A stretch of 64,000 nucleotides of DNA. Source: SXNM01 sp964586155. GTDB lineage: Bacteria > Myxococcota_A > UBA9042. Location: positions 22,738-86,737 of the forward strand of contig CAZPHC010000029.1 in assembly GCA_964586155.1 (NCBI GenBank). The letters run 5' to 3'. Of the stretch, positions 41,945-53,800 are shown piece after piece (within the stretch, counting starts at the first letter, position 1; each line of letters begins with the position of its first letter). Under the pieces are notes generated by a model. It was not told the DNA's origin and did not search any database. It saw nothing but the letters and a program-made list of their open reading frames with translations. Position numbers and translations under genes: made by a program.

Positions 41945-44023
41945 ATGGCGTCCGGCAATCGCGAAACGTATCCGCAGCCTTTTGGCCGCTACTTTCTGAC
42001 GCAGAAGATCGCGCTCGGCGGCATGGCCGAGATCTTCCGCGCCAAGTCAGTCGGCGCCGAAGGCTTCGAGAAGATTGTCGTCGTCAAGCGGATCCTGCCG
42101 CACTTCTGCGAGGACGAGTCTTTCGTCACGATGTTCCAGGACGAGGCGCGCGTCGCCGCGCACCTCAACCACGCCAACGTCGTGCAGATTTTCGACTTCG
42201 ACCAGGTCGACGGCCTGTACTACATCGCGATGGAGTACGTCGAGGGCCAGGACCTCAAGCGTGTCCTCGACTTCGGCGCCAAGAACGGGCCGCCGCTCTC
42301 GATCGCCCAGGCCGTGCTCATCATGATCGAAGCGGGACAAGGCCTCGACTACGCGCACAAGCGCGAGGTCGATGGCCAACCGCTCAACATCATTCACCGC
42401 GACATCTCGCCTCACAACATGATGGTGTCGTACAACGGTGAAGTGAAGATCATGGACTTCGGCATCGCCAAGGCGGCGAGCCGGTCCACCAAGACGCGCG
42501 TCGGCACCGTCAAGGGCAAGTGCGCCTACATGAGCCCCGAGCAGGCGCGTGGTCGACCGCTGGATGGCCGCAGCGACCTCTTCGCCCTCGGCGTCTGCCT
42601 CTGGGAGATGCTCTCCGGCAAGCGCCTCTTCGTCGGCGAGTCCGACTTCGAGACCCTCAACAACGTGTTGAAGGCCGAGGTCCCGTCCCTCACCGAGATG
42701 AACCCGGAGGTCCCGCCGGACCTCGACAAGATCGTCCAGCGCTCGCTCGCCAAGGAGCGCGAGGACCGGCAGAAGGACGTCGCGGAGTTCGTCGGCGACC
42801 TGCGTCGTTGGTTCTACTCGACCGTCCCGGATCCGAGCGCCGTCTCGCTGCGCAACTACATGCACCAGCTGTTCTCGGACGAGATCAGCAAGCTCAAGAG
42901 TGATGTCGCCGCCGAGGCCCAGGCACTCGCGGAGCTGCGCACCAACTCCGGCGTCCGCCGGCCGAACACCTCCAGCAGCAACGTCGCCATCTCGACGCCC
43001 GAGGACGCCACCGTCGCGCTCGACACCAGCGCCGGACCGGTCCAGGACTCCGAGGCCACCGTCGCGTTGGACCCGAGCGTCGCGGCCTCGCTGCCCGGCC
43101 GCAGCGGCGCGACGCTGATGTCCCAGGCTGCGATCGCGCCGCCCAAGCCCAAGACGGGGCTCTACGTCGGCATCGGCATCCTGGTGGTGGGCCTCGCCGC
43201 GGTCGGAGCCTTCATCGCGACCAGGCCGACCGATCCACCGCCGACGCCTGCGCCGGTCGTCGTCACCGCGGCGCCGACCCCGGCCGAGCCCGAGGTCAAG
43301 AAGGTCAAGGTCACCATCAAGGCGCCGGGGGCCAAGGAGATCGAGGTCAACGGCCAGATCGAGGCGACCTTCAACGGCAAGGACGACGGCGCCAACAACC
43401 AGGTCGAGTTGTCGGTCGACGAAGGCTCCGAGCTCAAGATCCTCGCCATCGCCGACGATGGCCGCAAGCAGCTGCTGCGCGTCGAGTCGGCCGAAGAGGG
43501 CGGCGTCTTCAAGGTCGAGCTGCCCCCGCCCGCCGCCAAGCCGGCGGCCGCGGCCCAAGCGGTCATGCCGGTCGTCGTCATCCAGGTCGAGCCCGAGAAC
43601 GCGGCCGTCCAGGTCAACGGCAAGCCGGTCGCGCTGATCGGCGGTAACTTCAAGGTCCCCGACGCCAAGCTGGGCGACACCATCAAGGTCACGGCCACCG
43701 CCGAGGGCTACAAGGCCTTCGAGCAAGCCTTCCTGGTCAAGAACACGCAGATCGAGACCTTCGACGTCAAGCTCGAGAAAGAGCGCGCCGCGGTCGTCCA
43801 GGTCGCCAAGCCCGTCGGCAAGGGCACCGTGACGATCAGCGCTTCGCCTTGGGCCAAGATCTCGATGAAGGGCAAGGACTACAACATCACGCCGCGCTCG
43901 ATCGAGCTGCCCGCCGGTAGCTACGTCTTCACCCTGACCAAGGGTCAGGTCACCAAGACCCTCAAGGTGACGGTCAAGGCCGGCCAGACCGTGTCGCCGC
44001 CCAAGGTGTCGATGACGGAGTAG
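41945..44023 (+). CDS. Membrane-anchored Hanks-type Ser/Thr protein kinase
   Basis: A 692-residue kinase. Cytoplasmic kinase domain (about residues 14-285): glycine loop IALGGMAEIF, catalytic Lys48 in VVVKR, HRDISPHN with Asp153, DFG at 171-173, and the activation-segment end AYMSPEQARG. A linker follows, with two near-repeats (DATVALDTS and EATVALDPS) that could be phosphorylation sites. One transmembrane helix (GIGILVVGLAAVGAFIA, about residues 410-428) comes next, then an extracytoplasmic region with PEGA-like beta units (VQVNGKPVALIGGNFKV, SISASPWAKISMKG-type). The form HRDISPHN is common in myxobacterial kinases. I use the ATG at 41945; a GTG 36 bases upstream is possible. The ligand and targets are unknown; the PP2C phosphatase at 3764-4816 is a candidate opposing enzyme. 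Confidence 0.92.
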   Translation: MASGNRETYPQPFGRYFLTQKIALGGMAEIFRAKSVGAEGFEKIVVVKRILPHFCEDESFVTMFQDEARVAAHLNHANVVQIFDFDQVDGLYYIAMEYVEGQDLKRVLDFGAKNGPPLSIAQAVLIMIEAGQGLDYAHKREVDGQPLNIIHRDISPHNMMVSYNGEVKIMDFGIAKAASRSTKTRVGTVKGKCAYMSPEQARGRPLDGRSDLFALGVCLWEMLSGKRLFVGESDFETLNNVLKAEVPSLTEMNPEVPPDLDKIVQRSLAKEREDRQKDVAEFVGDLRRWFYSTVPDPSAVSLRNYMHQLFSDEISKLKSDVAAEAQALAELRTNSGVRRPNTSSSNVAISTPEDATVALDTSAGPVQDSEATVALDPSVAASLPGRSGATLMSQAAIAPPKPKTGLYVGIGILVVGLAAVGAFIATRPTDPPPTPAPVVVTAAPTPAEPEVKKVKVTIKAPGAKEIEVNGQIEATFNGKDDGANNQVELSVDEGSELKILAIADDGRKQLLRVESAEEGGVFKVELPPPAAKPAAAAQAVMPVVVIQVEPENAAVQVNGKPVALIGGNFKVPDAKLGDTIKVTATAEGYKAFEQAFLVKNTQIETFDVKLEKERAAVVQVAKPVGKGTVTISASPWAKISMKGKDYNITPRSIELPAGSYVFTLTKGQVTKTLKVTVKAGQTVSPPKVSMTE

Positions 44024-44044
44024 TGTCGCGAGCCTCGTCACGGC

Positions 44045-44063
44045 GGTGCAAAAAAGTTGCACC
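44045..44063. repeat. Short inverted repeat between kinase gene and tRNA promoter
   Basis: GGTGCAA and TTGCACC pair as a 7-bp stem around an A-rich loop, 22 bases after the kinase stop codon. No T-tract follows; it could be a weak terminator or an operator next to the tRNA promoter. Confidence 0.35.
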
Positions 44064-44069
44064 GAACCG

Positions 44070-44098
44070 TTGACAGGCCCCCCGACCTTCGATACAAC
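44070..44098 (+). promoter_or_regulatory. Sigma70-type promoter of the tRNA-Gly gene
   Basis: A perfect -35 box TTGACA (44070-44075), a 17-base spacer and -10 box TACAAC (44093-44098). Transcription would start about 60 bases before the mature tRNA. This is the clearest promoter in the window. Confidence 0.75.
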
Positions 44099-44163
44099 GC
44101 GCGCCGTCGGAACGGGCACTGCCCGTCAGCCCCCTGCGCGGGGGTCAGACCAGCCGGCGCTTC

Positions 44164-44238
44164 GCGGGAATAGCTCAGCGGTAGAGCGCGACCTTGCCAA
44201 GGTCGATGTCGCGGGTTCAAATCCCGTTTCCCGCTCCA
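44164..44238 (+). tRNA. tRNA-Gly (anticodon GCC)
   Basis: Cloverleaf visible in full: acceptor GCGGGAA pairs with TTCCCGC; D arm includes AGCTCAGCGGTAGAGC; anticodon stem CGACC/GGTCG with loop TTGCCAA (anticodon GCC at 44196-44198); T arm GCGGGTTCAAATCCCGT. The discriminator base is T and CCA is encoded (44236-44238). Decodes GGC/GGU, the abundant glycine codons here. Confidence 0.96.
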
Positions 44239-44239
44239 G

Positions 44240-44272
44240 AAAGGGACCCTTCGGGGTCCCTTTCGCTTTTTT
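44240..44272 (+). terminator. Rho-independent terminator with UUCG tetraloop
   Basis: A 10-bp stem (AAAGGGACCC paired with GGGTCCCTTT) closed by a stable cUUCGg loop, followed by a run of six T residues at 44267-44272. It ends the single-gene tRNA-Gly transcript. Confidence 0.88.
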
Positions 44273-44822
44273 GGCCTGATCGCGATCGTGGCTGCGGCGA
44301 CCTTCGTCTGGCCCCGAACCGCGATCGCCTGCGTCGACGGCGGCGGCCGCGGCCCCGCCCTCTTCGATCCCTCCGGGTGACGCGTCCGCCGCCAGGGCGA
44401 CGTCGCGAGGGGGGCCACCGCCCGCAGTCCAGCGTCTGCCGGCATGAATCGACCAGGACCGGGGTTGCTGCCCCATGGGCCCCCCGACCCGTTCGTCCGG
44501 AGGCTCACCACGCAGGCTCAGTCGGGCGTCGGCACGGCGAGCCGCGTTCGATCTCCGTGCAACCATCTCCTTGCCTTGCGCAGTCCGCTTTGGTACTTTG
44601 CAGGGAAGACTGTGTGGAGTCGCTTCGCGCGTCCTCTACAGCAAGTCCGGTCCTAGAGCTGATCCGATCCCCCGCTGATTGAGCAACCATACGCTGCGCA
44701 GGAAGGCGCTTGGTGTCGGTACCCCCAAACGACAGCAACGTCGCGATCCCCGGCGACGAAGCGGCCTGGCGGGGGGGCGAGGCTCGACCTCGGACCGATG
44801 CATCTTGGTTGGGAGGATTGCG
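44273..44822 (+). other. Intergenic region and long leader before the giant gene
   Basis: About 550 bp with no supported gene. Short open frames here have no recognisable products. It holds the candidate promoter below and an apparent leader of about 220 bases ahead of the giant gene's start. No riboswitch was recognised. Confidence 0.5.
44571..44599 (+). promoter_or_regulatory. Candidate promoter for the giant lipoprotein gene
   Basis: TTGCCT (44571-44576), a 17-base spacer and TACTTT (44594-44599) in a locally less GC-rich stretch. It would give a leader of about 220 nt before the ATG at 44823. Moderate match only. Confidence 0.35.
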
Positions 44823-47800
44823 ATGTCGACACGGCTGGCGAACGGCAAGGCCGCGTGGGCTCTGCTTGCAGGTTTCCTTTGGGTAACTGCGTGCACCGAG
44901 CCTGAGCGCGAACCTGCTTCGGGGCTGCTCACAGACTATGCCGGTGGCATCGATGCCGATTTTGGCGTCGAGGCCTTCGCATTGGACGAGCCGACGTTGA
45001 CCATCGCCGCGCCCGCCCCGGGCACGCAGATCGCGGCCGGCTCGCCCAAGGCTCCCGTTGAGCTCTCCTTCACCGTCGCCTTCCACGATCTTGCCGCCGA
45101 CAAGGGCAAGATCCGCTGCTTTTTTGACAACAAGGACGCCCTCACCACCTTCGCCACCACGGATGCCGCCACCAACACGATCGCCGACCTCGGCACCGCC
45201 GGCGTCAAGGTCATCTCCTGCGTCCTGGTCGACGCGTCTGGCAACAAGCTCACCAATCCCAAGGCCTTCGCCTCTGTCTGGGTCTACGTCACCAAGTCCT
45301 GCAACCTGATCGAGGACTGCAACGACAACAGCGCCTGCTCGAGCGAGTCCTGCATCGCCAACAAGTGCCTGTACCAGCACTCCGCTGGCTGCTGCATGAA
45401 CACCCTGGAGTGTGGCGTCGGCGAGACCTGCACCTCGCCGAACTCGAGCGAAGCGAAGTGCTCGGCTTGCACCAGCAAGGCCGACTGCGACGACGGCTTC
45501 TCGTGCACCGTCGACAGCTGCGACCTGACCGGCCCCAAGGGCCTGTGCAAGAACGTCAAGGCGCCCGAGGACTGCTGCGGCACGTCGCCCAACGAGTGCG
45601 ACGACGGCCTCGCGTGCACCGTCGACAGCTGCGACAACACCACCGGCAAGTGCAAGCACGTCAAGCTCGACGGCGTCTGCTGCAGCGACAAGGACTGCGC
45701 CCCGACCGATCCCTGCCTCGTCGGCTCCTGCGTCGACTTCGAGTGCCGCTACGGTCCAGACGCCTTCAAGGACGACTGCTGCTCCGACACCTACAACCCC
45801 AAGTGCAACGACAACAACTTCTGCACGATCGACGCCTGCGACCAGCAGAAGACCGGGTACAAGAGCTGCAGCCACAAGGCCGATCCGAACAAGCCCAACT
45901 GCTGTGACATCTACAACAGCACCAACGAGTGCAACGACGGCGACACCTGCACCTACGACGTCTGCGCCGAGAACGTCTGCGTCCACAAGGTGATCGGCGA
46001 CTGCTGCAAGATCGACGCCGACTGCGACGACGGCGACCCCTGCACCACCGGCAAGTGCGATGTCGCCACGCAGCACTGCACCTACCCGAAGATCGATCCG
46101 CTCTGCTGCACCGTGAACCTGAGCTGCAACGACGGCAAGCTCTGCACGACCGACACCTGCAACAAGTCGGCCAACGCGATCACGGGCACCTGCCAGTTCC
46201 AGGTCACCGACACCAAGTGCTGCGACAGCAACGAGCAGTGCGACGACGGCAAGTTCTGCACCGTCGGCCAGTGCGTCAACCACAGCTGCGTGTTCGGCCC
46301 CGACGCCTTCAAGCCCGGCTGCTGCGAGGCGAACAGCGACTGCAACGACGCCAACGCCTGCACCCTCGACACCTGCGACGTCGCCAACCACACCTGCAAG
46401 TTCGTCTCGAACGGCGATCCGAACTGCTGCAATTTCAACGAGGACTGCGACGACAACAACTGCGCGACGCTCGGCTTCTGCGACATCAGCAAGCAGTGCG
46501 TGTTCAAGGCCGATCCGACCAAGTGCAGCACCACGCTGGACTGTGACGACAAGAACCCGTGTACCGTCGACCAATGCGACAAGAGCGGCTCGTGCGGCGT
46601 CTGCATCCACACGCCGGACACCCAATGCTGCACCGTCGACACCCAGTGCAACGACGGCAAGGTCTGCACGACCGACAAGTGCGTCGGCAACAAGTGCGTC
46701 AACGACACCAAGGCCAACTGCTGCGTCGACGACAAGGACGCCGTCACTGCCTGCGACGACTCGAGCCCGTGCACGATCGAGTACTGCGTCAACAACACCT
46801 GCCGCCACACGCTGCCCAAGAACGGCTGCTGCACCAGCGACGCCAACTGCACCGACTCGGTGCAGTGCACCGTCGACAAGTGCCAGAACATCGTCAACGG
46901 CCAGGGCACCTGCGCCAACATCGTCCCGCCCGGCTGTGAGGGCTGCACCACGGCCAACCAGGCCGTGAACTGCAACGACAACAACGCCTGCACCGCAGAC
47001 ATCTGCGTCGCCAACAGCTGCACCCACCAGGCCATCGCCGGCTGCTGCCTCGACAAGTTCGACTGCGACGACGGCCAGCCCTGCACCACCGACTTCTGCG
47101 TCGAGAACCTCAAGTACTGCGTCCACGCCGAGTACGGCGGCAACACCGCGCTCTGCTGCAGCAAGGAGACCGAGGGCACCGACTGCGCCTACCTCAACAC
47201 CTCCTGCGCCAAGGGCATCTGCGAGACGCAGCCGGACAACTCGCGCAAGTGCGTGAGCCAGCCTGTTGAGATCTGCACCGTCCAGGTCTCCTACTGCCAG
47301 GACTTCGCCACCGGCACCTCGCTCAAGGCGATGGGCTGGAACCCCGGCAACGTCCAGGGCACCGCCGCGACGAACTGGAAGATCTCCACCGCCGCCGGCC
47401 TCGGCCCGGACCAGTACGCCGAGCTCACCTGGACGCCGACCTACACCGACTACGACACCTGCCTCCAGTCGCCGATCCTGCAGGCCGCCGGCAGCAAGAC
47501 GATCACGCTGCAGTACGACCAGATCATCGACCTCAACAAGGTCGGCACGACCTCGGTCCGCCTGCTCGGCTCGCTCGACGGCGCCAACGTCGATTGGACC
47601 AAGGCGACGCTGATCGACGTGGTCAACCCGACCGCCGACGTCCCGGCTTCGACCCTCGACGTCAAGCTGCCGCCGGAGCTCACGGGCAGCAACGGCCTGC
47701 GCCTCGCTTTCTGCGTCTCGGGCAAGACGACCTTCGACCTGACCAAGTACGGTGTCGACAACGTCTGCGTCGCCAAGGGCGGCAAGCCGGCGCTGAACCA

Positions 47801-50800
47801 ATGCTCGCCGAACCAGGTCGTCGCGTTGTTCGGCAACAAGACTGTTCCGCTCAAGGCCAAGGACCCGGACGCCGACGCGATCCTCACCTATTCGGTGGTC
47901 AGCGGCCCGTCGTTCGTCACGCTCAGCTCGGCCTACTACTACTGGCTCGATGGCACCTGGAACAGCACGCTGACCATCGCGCCGAAGTCCTACAACGACG
48001 TCGGCACGCACAAGGTCACGATCAAGGTCTCGGACGGCTTCCTCTACAGCCTCTGCACCTTCGAGGTGACGGTGACCTACGTCGGCGGCTACCTCGTTTG
48101 GCGCCCGTCCGAGGTCCCCGCCGAGGCCGGCGACGCGCTCGTCGCCGCCATCAAGGCCAACTACAGCGGCGTCGTCCAGCACGTCACCGACATCGGCCTC
48201 TACCCGAGCCTGTCCGGCTTCTCGGGCGTGTTCATCACGCTCGGCGTCTTCCCGGACAACCACATCCTCAAGGACAGCGAAGTCGGCTCGCTCAAGCTCT
48301 TCCTACAGGGCGGCGGCAGCATCTACCTCGAGGCCGGCGACACCTGGGCCGTCGACAGCAAGACTGCGCTGCATCCCTTCTTCGCCGTCAAGCCGCAAGG
48401 CGACGGTTCGGCCTGGGGCGTCACGGGCCCGTTGGCAGGTAGCCATCTCTACAAGGACATCTCGACCTCGCCGACCAAGGTCTACAACTACGAGTACGCC
48501 ACGGGTGACTACACCTGGGACAACGTCAACGACCAGCTGCTCGCGGACTCCACCGTCAAGGACACGCGCAACGTCCTGAGCAACGACGGCGACAAGGACT
48601 TCTTCTGGGTTCAGGTCGCCCACCAGGATCCGGCGGTCGGCTACAAGACCGTGGCTTCGTCCGTGCTCTTCGGCGGCGTCAAGGCCGGCGTCACCGACGC
48701 GCCCAAGACCATGATCGGGCGCATCATCAACTTCTTCAACAACGGCTTCATCGACTGCTCCAAGCCGGAGCACTGCGATGACGGCGACGCCTGCACCAAG
48801 GACACCTGCGAGTCGCAGACCTGCAAGCACACCAACGAGTGCACCTGCCAGGGAGCCGGCCCGCTCGCCTGCGGCGCTGGCAAGGCCTTCGACGCCGGCT
48901 CGGCCGCCGCCACCGACACCGTTGACACCTACTCGTGCGACCCGGGCGTCAAGTACGACGCCCCTGAGATCGCCTGGGAGTTCACCACCACCGAGAGCAA
49001 GCCGATCACGCTCGATGTCTCGAGCGTGGTCAACGCCACGGCCAAGGTCTTCGTGCTCAAGGCCTCCGACAGCGGCTGCGATCCGGCCCAGTGCATCGCC
49101 TCGGGCAACGTGAAGATCAACTTCGCCGCGGCCAAGGGCGCCAAGTACTACATCGTGCTCGACGCCAAGGGCACCAACGCGCCCAGCGCCAACATCACCA
49201 CGACCTGCGGCATCGCCGAGATCTGTGACGACGGCAAGGACAACAACGGCAACAGCCTCATCGACTGCAATGACCTCGGCTCCTGCTGTGGTGACGCGGC
49301 CTGCGGCGAGATCTGCGACGACCAGGACAACGACTGCGATGGCCTCACCGACGAAGGCTGCGACGACGACGGCGACGACTACTGCGACGGCACGATGACG
49401 ACCACGGGCAAGCCCGCCGTCTGCCCGAACACCGGAAAGGACTGCAACGACGACAACGCTGCGGTCAACCCGGGTCTGCTCGAGGTCTGCAGCAACGGCA
49501 AGGACGACAACTGCGACGGCCAGCAGGACGAAGAAGGTGCCGCTGGTTGCACCAACTACTACATCGACCTCGACAAGGACGGCTACGGCACCGGCACGCC
49601 GAAGTGCCTCTGCGCCGCGTCCGGCGCCTACCAGGCCAGCAAGGGCGGTGACTGCAACGACGCCGATCCCAAGGTCAACCCGACCGATCAGCCCGAGATC
49701 TGCAACAACGGCGTCGACGACGACTGCACAGGTACGCAGAACGACCTCAACGCGATCGGCTGCACCGACTTCTACACCGACACCGACAAGGACGGCTGGG
49801 GAACGACGCCCAAGAAGTGCCTCTGCTTCGGCGAGGGTGGAACCACGGCGTCCAAGGTCGGCGACTGCGACGACGCCGACAAGGACAAGAACCCCGGCAA
49901 GGTCGAGCTCTGCAACGGCAAGGACGACGACTGCGACTACACCATCGACGAGGGCTGTGACGACGACAAGGACGGCTACTGTGACGCCGACCTCGGCTAC
50001 GTCCAGGTCGACGGCATCGAGAACGTCTGCGGCGCAGCGCCCGAGAACCAGACCCTGGTCCTGGCCTGCAAGCCCGGCTCGACCATCACGGCCGTGACCT
50101 TCGCCAGCTACGGCAAGCCCTCCGGCGTCTGCGGCGCCTTCACCACCGGCGCGTGCAACAGCGGCCTCTCGCTGCAGAAGGTCAAGGACCTCTGCCTGGG
50201 CAAGGCCAATTGCAGCATCACCGCCAGCAACACCGTCTTTGGCGATCCCTGCGCCGGCGTCACCAAGGAGCTCCGCGTCGAGCTCGTCTGCACCTCTTCG
50301 CAGGGCAGCCCGCCGACCGTCTGCCCGAAGGGCCCCGGCGACACCAACGACACCGATCCGGACGTCAACCCCAACGGCAAGGAGATCTGCGACGGCGTCG
50401 ACAACAACAGCGACGGCAAGGTCGACGAGGGCTGCGACGACGACAAGGACGGTTACTGCGACAAGGACATGATCGTCATCGGCGCGCCGAGCACCTGCTC
50501 CAAGGGCGGCGGCGACTGCGTCGACACCAAGGCCGGCGTCAACCCCGGCGCGGCCGAAGACTGCAACACCCCGGACGACGACAACTGTGACGGCGAGACC
50601 AACACGCTCGACGCCGCGAACTGCACGCCGCTGTTCTACGACGGCGACTCCGACAAGTACGGCACCAGCCTGTTCAAGTGCCTGTGCGAGCCGGTCGGCA
50701 AGTACACCGCACCCAAGACGGCCGACTGCGACGACACCGATCCGACCCTGAACCCGGGCAACCTCGAGGTCTGCGACGACGCCGACAACAACTGCAACGG

Positions 50801-53800
50801 CGACACCGACGAAGGCTGCGACGACGACAACGACGGCTGGTGCGATGCGTCGTTGACGGTCGGCGCCAACGGCTCCTCGACCTGCTCGAGCGGCGGCGGC
50901 GACTGCGCCGACGACAACGCGCTGGTCAACCCCGGCAAGGCCGAGGTCTGCGGCAACAACCTGGACGACAACTGCGACGGCAGCCAGAACGACCCGGACG
51001 CGTCGGGTTGCATGACCTACTACGTCGACGCCGACCAGGACACCTACGGCTCCTCCGCCTCGAAGTGCCTCTGCTCCGCGGCTGGCTCGTACTCGGCGAC
51101 CAACAAGCTCGACTGCGACGACGACGACAAGACCATCAAGCCCGGCACCGTCGAGCTCTGCGACGGCAAGGACAACGACTGCGACGGCGTCACCGACAAC
51201 GGCTGCGACGACGACAACGACGACTACTGCGACTCCGGCATGACGATCGTCGGCACCCCGGCCACTTGCAGCAAGGGCGGCGGTGACTGCGACGACACCA
51301 AGTCCTCGGTCAACCCGGGCGTCACGGCCGAGGTCTGCGACGATCTCGACGACGACTGCGACGGCGTGGTCGACGGCGACTGCGACAAGGACAAGGACGG
51401 CTACTGCGACGCGACGATGACCGTGTCGAACCCGCTGCCGAAGGTCTGCGTCAAGGGCGCCAGCGACTGCAACGACTTCAACAACGACCAGAACCCCGGC
51501 GCCCCCGAGGTCTGCGGCAACGGCATCGACGACGACTGCGACGGCAGCCAGAACGACGAGAACGCCACCAACTGCGCGACGTTCTACTTCGACGGCGACA
51601 ACGACGGCTTCGGCTTGAACCTCAAGAAGTGCCTCTGCATCGCCCAAGGCAGCTTCAAGGCCAGCAAGGCCGGTGACTGCGCCGACACCAACGTCGACGT
51701 CAACCCGGGCAAGACCGAGGTCTGCGGCGACGGGCTCGACAACAACTGCGACGGCAGCGAGAACGACCCGAACGCCACCGGCTGCACCGACTTCTACCTC
51801 GACCAGGACGGCGACGGCTTCGGCATCAGCGGCGCGAAGCTCTGCCTCTGCGTCGCCGATACGACCTACAAGGCGGCCAAGGCCGGCGACTGCAACGACA
51901 CCAACAAGGACGTCAGCCCCGGCAAGACCGAGGTCTGCGACAACATCGACAACAACTGCGACAGCAAGGTCGATGAAGGCTGCAACGACGACGCCGACGG
52001 CTACTGCGACGCGTCGATGACGACCGTTGGCTTCCCGAACGTCTGCGTCAAGGGCGGCGGCGACTGCGACGACACCAAGAACAACGTCAACCCGGGCACC
52101 TCCGAGGTCTGCGACAACCTCGACAACAACTGCAACACGACGGCGGACGAAGGCTGCGACGACGACAACGACGACTACTGCGACGCGGCCCTGACCACGG
52201 TCGGCACGCCCACCACCTGCAGCAAGGGCGGCGGCGACTGCAAGGACGACGACGCGGGCGTCAACCCCGGCAAGACCGAGGATTGCTCGACGCTCAAGGA
52301 CGACAACTGCAACGGCTCGACCAACGACGAGAACGCGACCGGGTGCAAGAACTTCGGCGTCGACGCCGACGGCGACAACTACTCCGACGTCAACGGCACC
52401 AACAAGTGCCTCTGCGTCGCCGAGCCGCCGCTCACCGGTCTCACCAACGGTGACTGCAACGACAAGAACAAGCTGATCAACCCGGCCGTGACCGAGCTCT
52501 GCGACGGCGTCGACAACAACTGCGACGGCAAGACCGACGAAGGTTGCGATGACGACGGCGACGATTACTGCGACGCTGGCATGGCGACCATCGGCAAGCC
52601 CACCGTCTGCCCGAACGGCGGCGGTGACTGCAACGACGCGGCCTCGAGCATCAACCCGGGCGCCAACGAGGTTTGCGGCAACGCGACCGACGAGAACTGC
52701 GACGGCGACCTGAACGGCGTCGACGCCGTCGGCTGCAGCAAGTTCTACCACGACGGCGACAACGACGGCTGGGCCGTCAACCTGGCGCTCTGCCTCTGCA
52801 CGGCCAAGGACAACTACAAGATCACCGACGCCAACAAGACCGGCGACTGCGACGACACCTCGGCCGCGATCTACCCGACCGCGGCCGAGACCTGCGGTGA
52901 CGGCAAGGACAGCAACTGCAACGGCACGCAGAACGACGTCGGCGCCATCAACTGCAAGGCCTTCTACAAGGACGCCGACAAGGACGGCTACGGCGGCACG
53001 CTCTCGGCCTGCCTCTGCGTCGCCGAGGGCGAGTACATCACGGCGCTCGGCGGTGACTGCAACGAGTCGGACGCCGAGGTGAACCCGGGCGCCACCGAGC
53101 TCTGCGACGGCAAGGACAACAACTGCGTCAACGGCGCCGACGACGGCTGCGACGACGACAACGACGACTACTGCGACAGCACGCTCGTCACGATCGGCTC
53201 GCCGGCGGTCTGCCCGAAGGGCGGTGGTGACTGCGACGACACCAAGTCCGCGATCAACCCGGCGACCGTCGAGCTCTGCGACAACCTCGACCAGGACTGC
53301 GACGGCACCGCCGACAACAACTGCGACTCGGACAACGACGGCTACTGCGACCAGAGCAAGACCGTGGTTGGCACGCCGGCGATCTGCACCAAGGGCAAGG
53401 GCGACTGCGACGACACCAACAGCCTCGTCAACCCGGGCAAGACCGAGATCTGCGACAACGCCGACAACAACTGCGACGGCGCGACCGACGAGGCCTGCGA
53501 CGCCGACAACGACGGCTACTGCACCAACAACAAGTCGGTGATCGGCACGCCCACGATCTGCACCAAGGGCGCGGGCGACTGCAACGACTCCAACGAGAAG
53601 ATCAACCCGGGTGCGAACGAAGACTGCAACGGCATCGACGACAACTGCGCCGGCGGCATCGACGAGACCTGCAACGACGGCGACGGCGACGGCTACTGCG
53701 TCGGCAACGTCTCCGTGTCGTCGGGCTGCCCGAAGGGCGGCAACGACTGCGACGACACCAACGACGCGATCAACCCGGGCGCGACCGAGGACTGCTCGAC

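Noticed and set aside
44505..48263. Long minus-strand open frame spanning the start of the giant gene
   Set aside because: Val/Ala-rich shadow; the plus strand has the ribosome-binding site, lipobox and Cys repeats.
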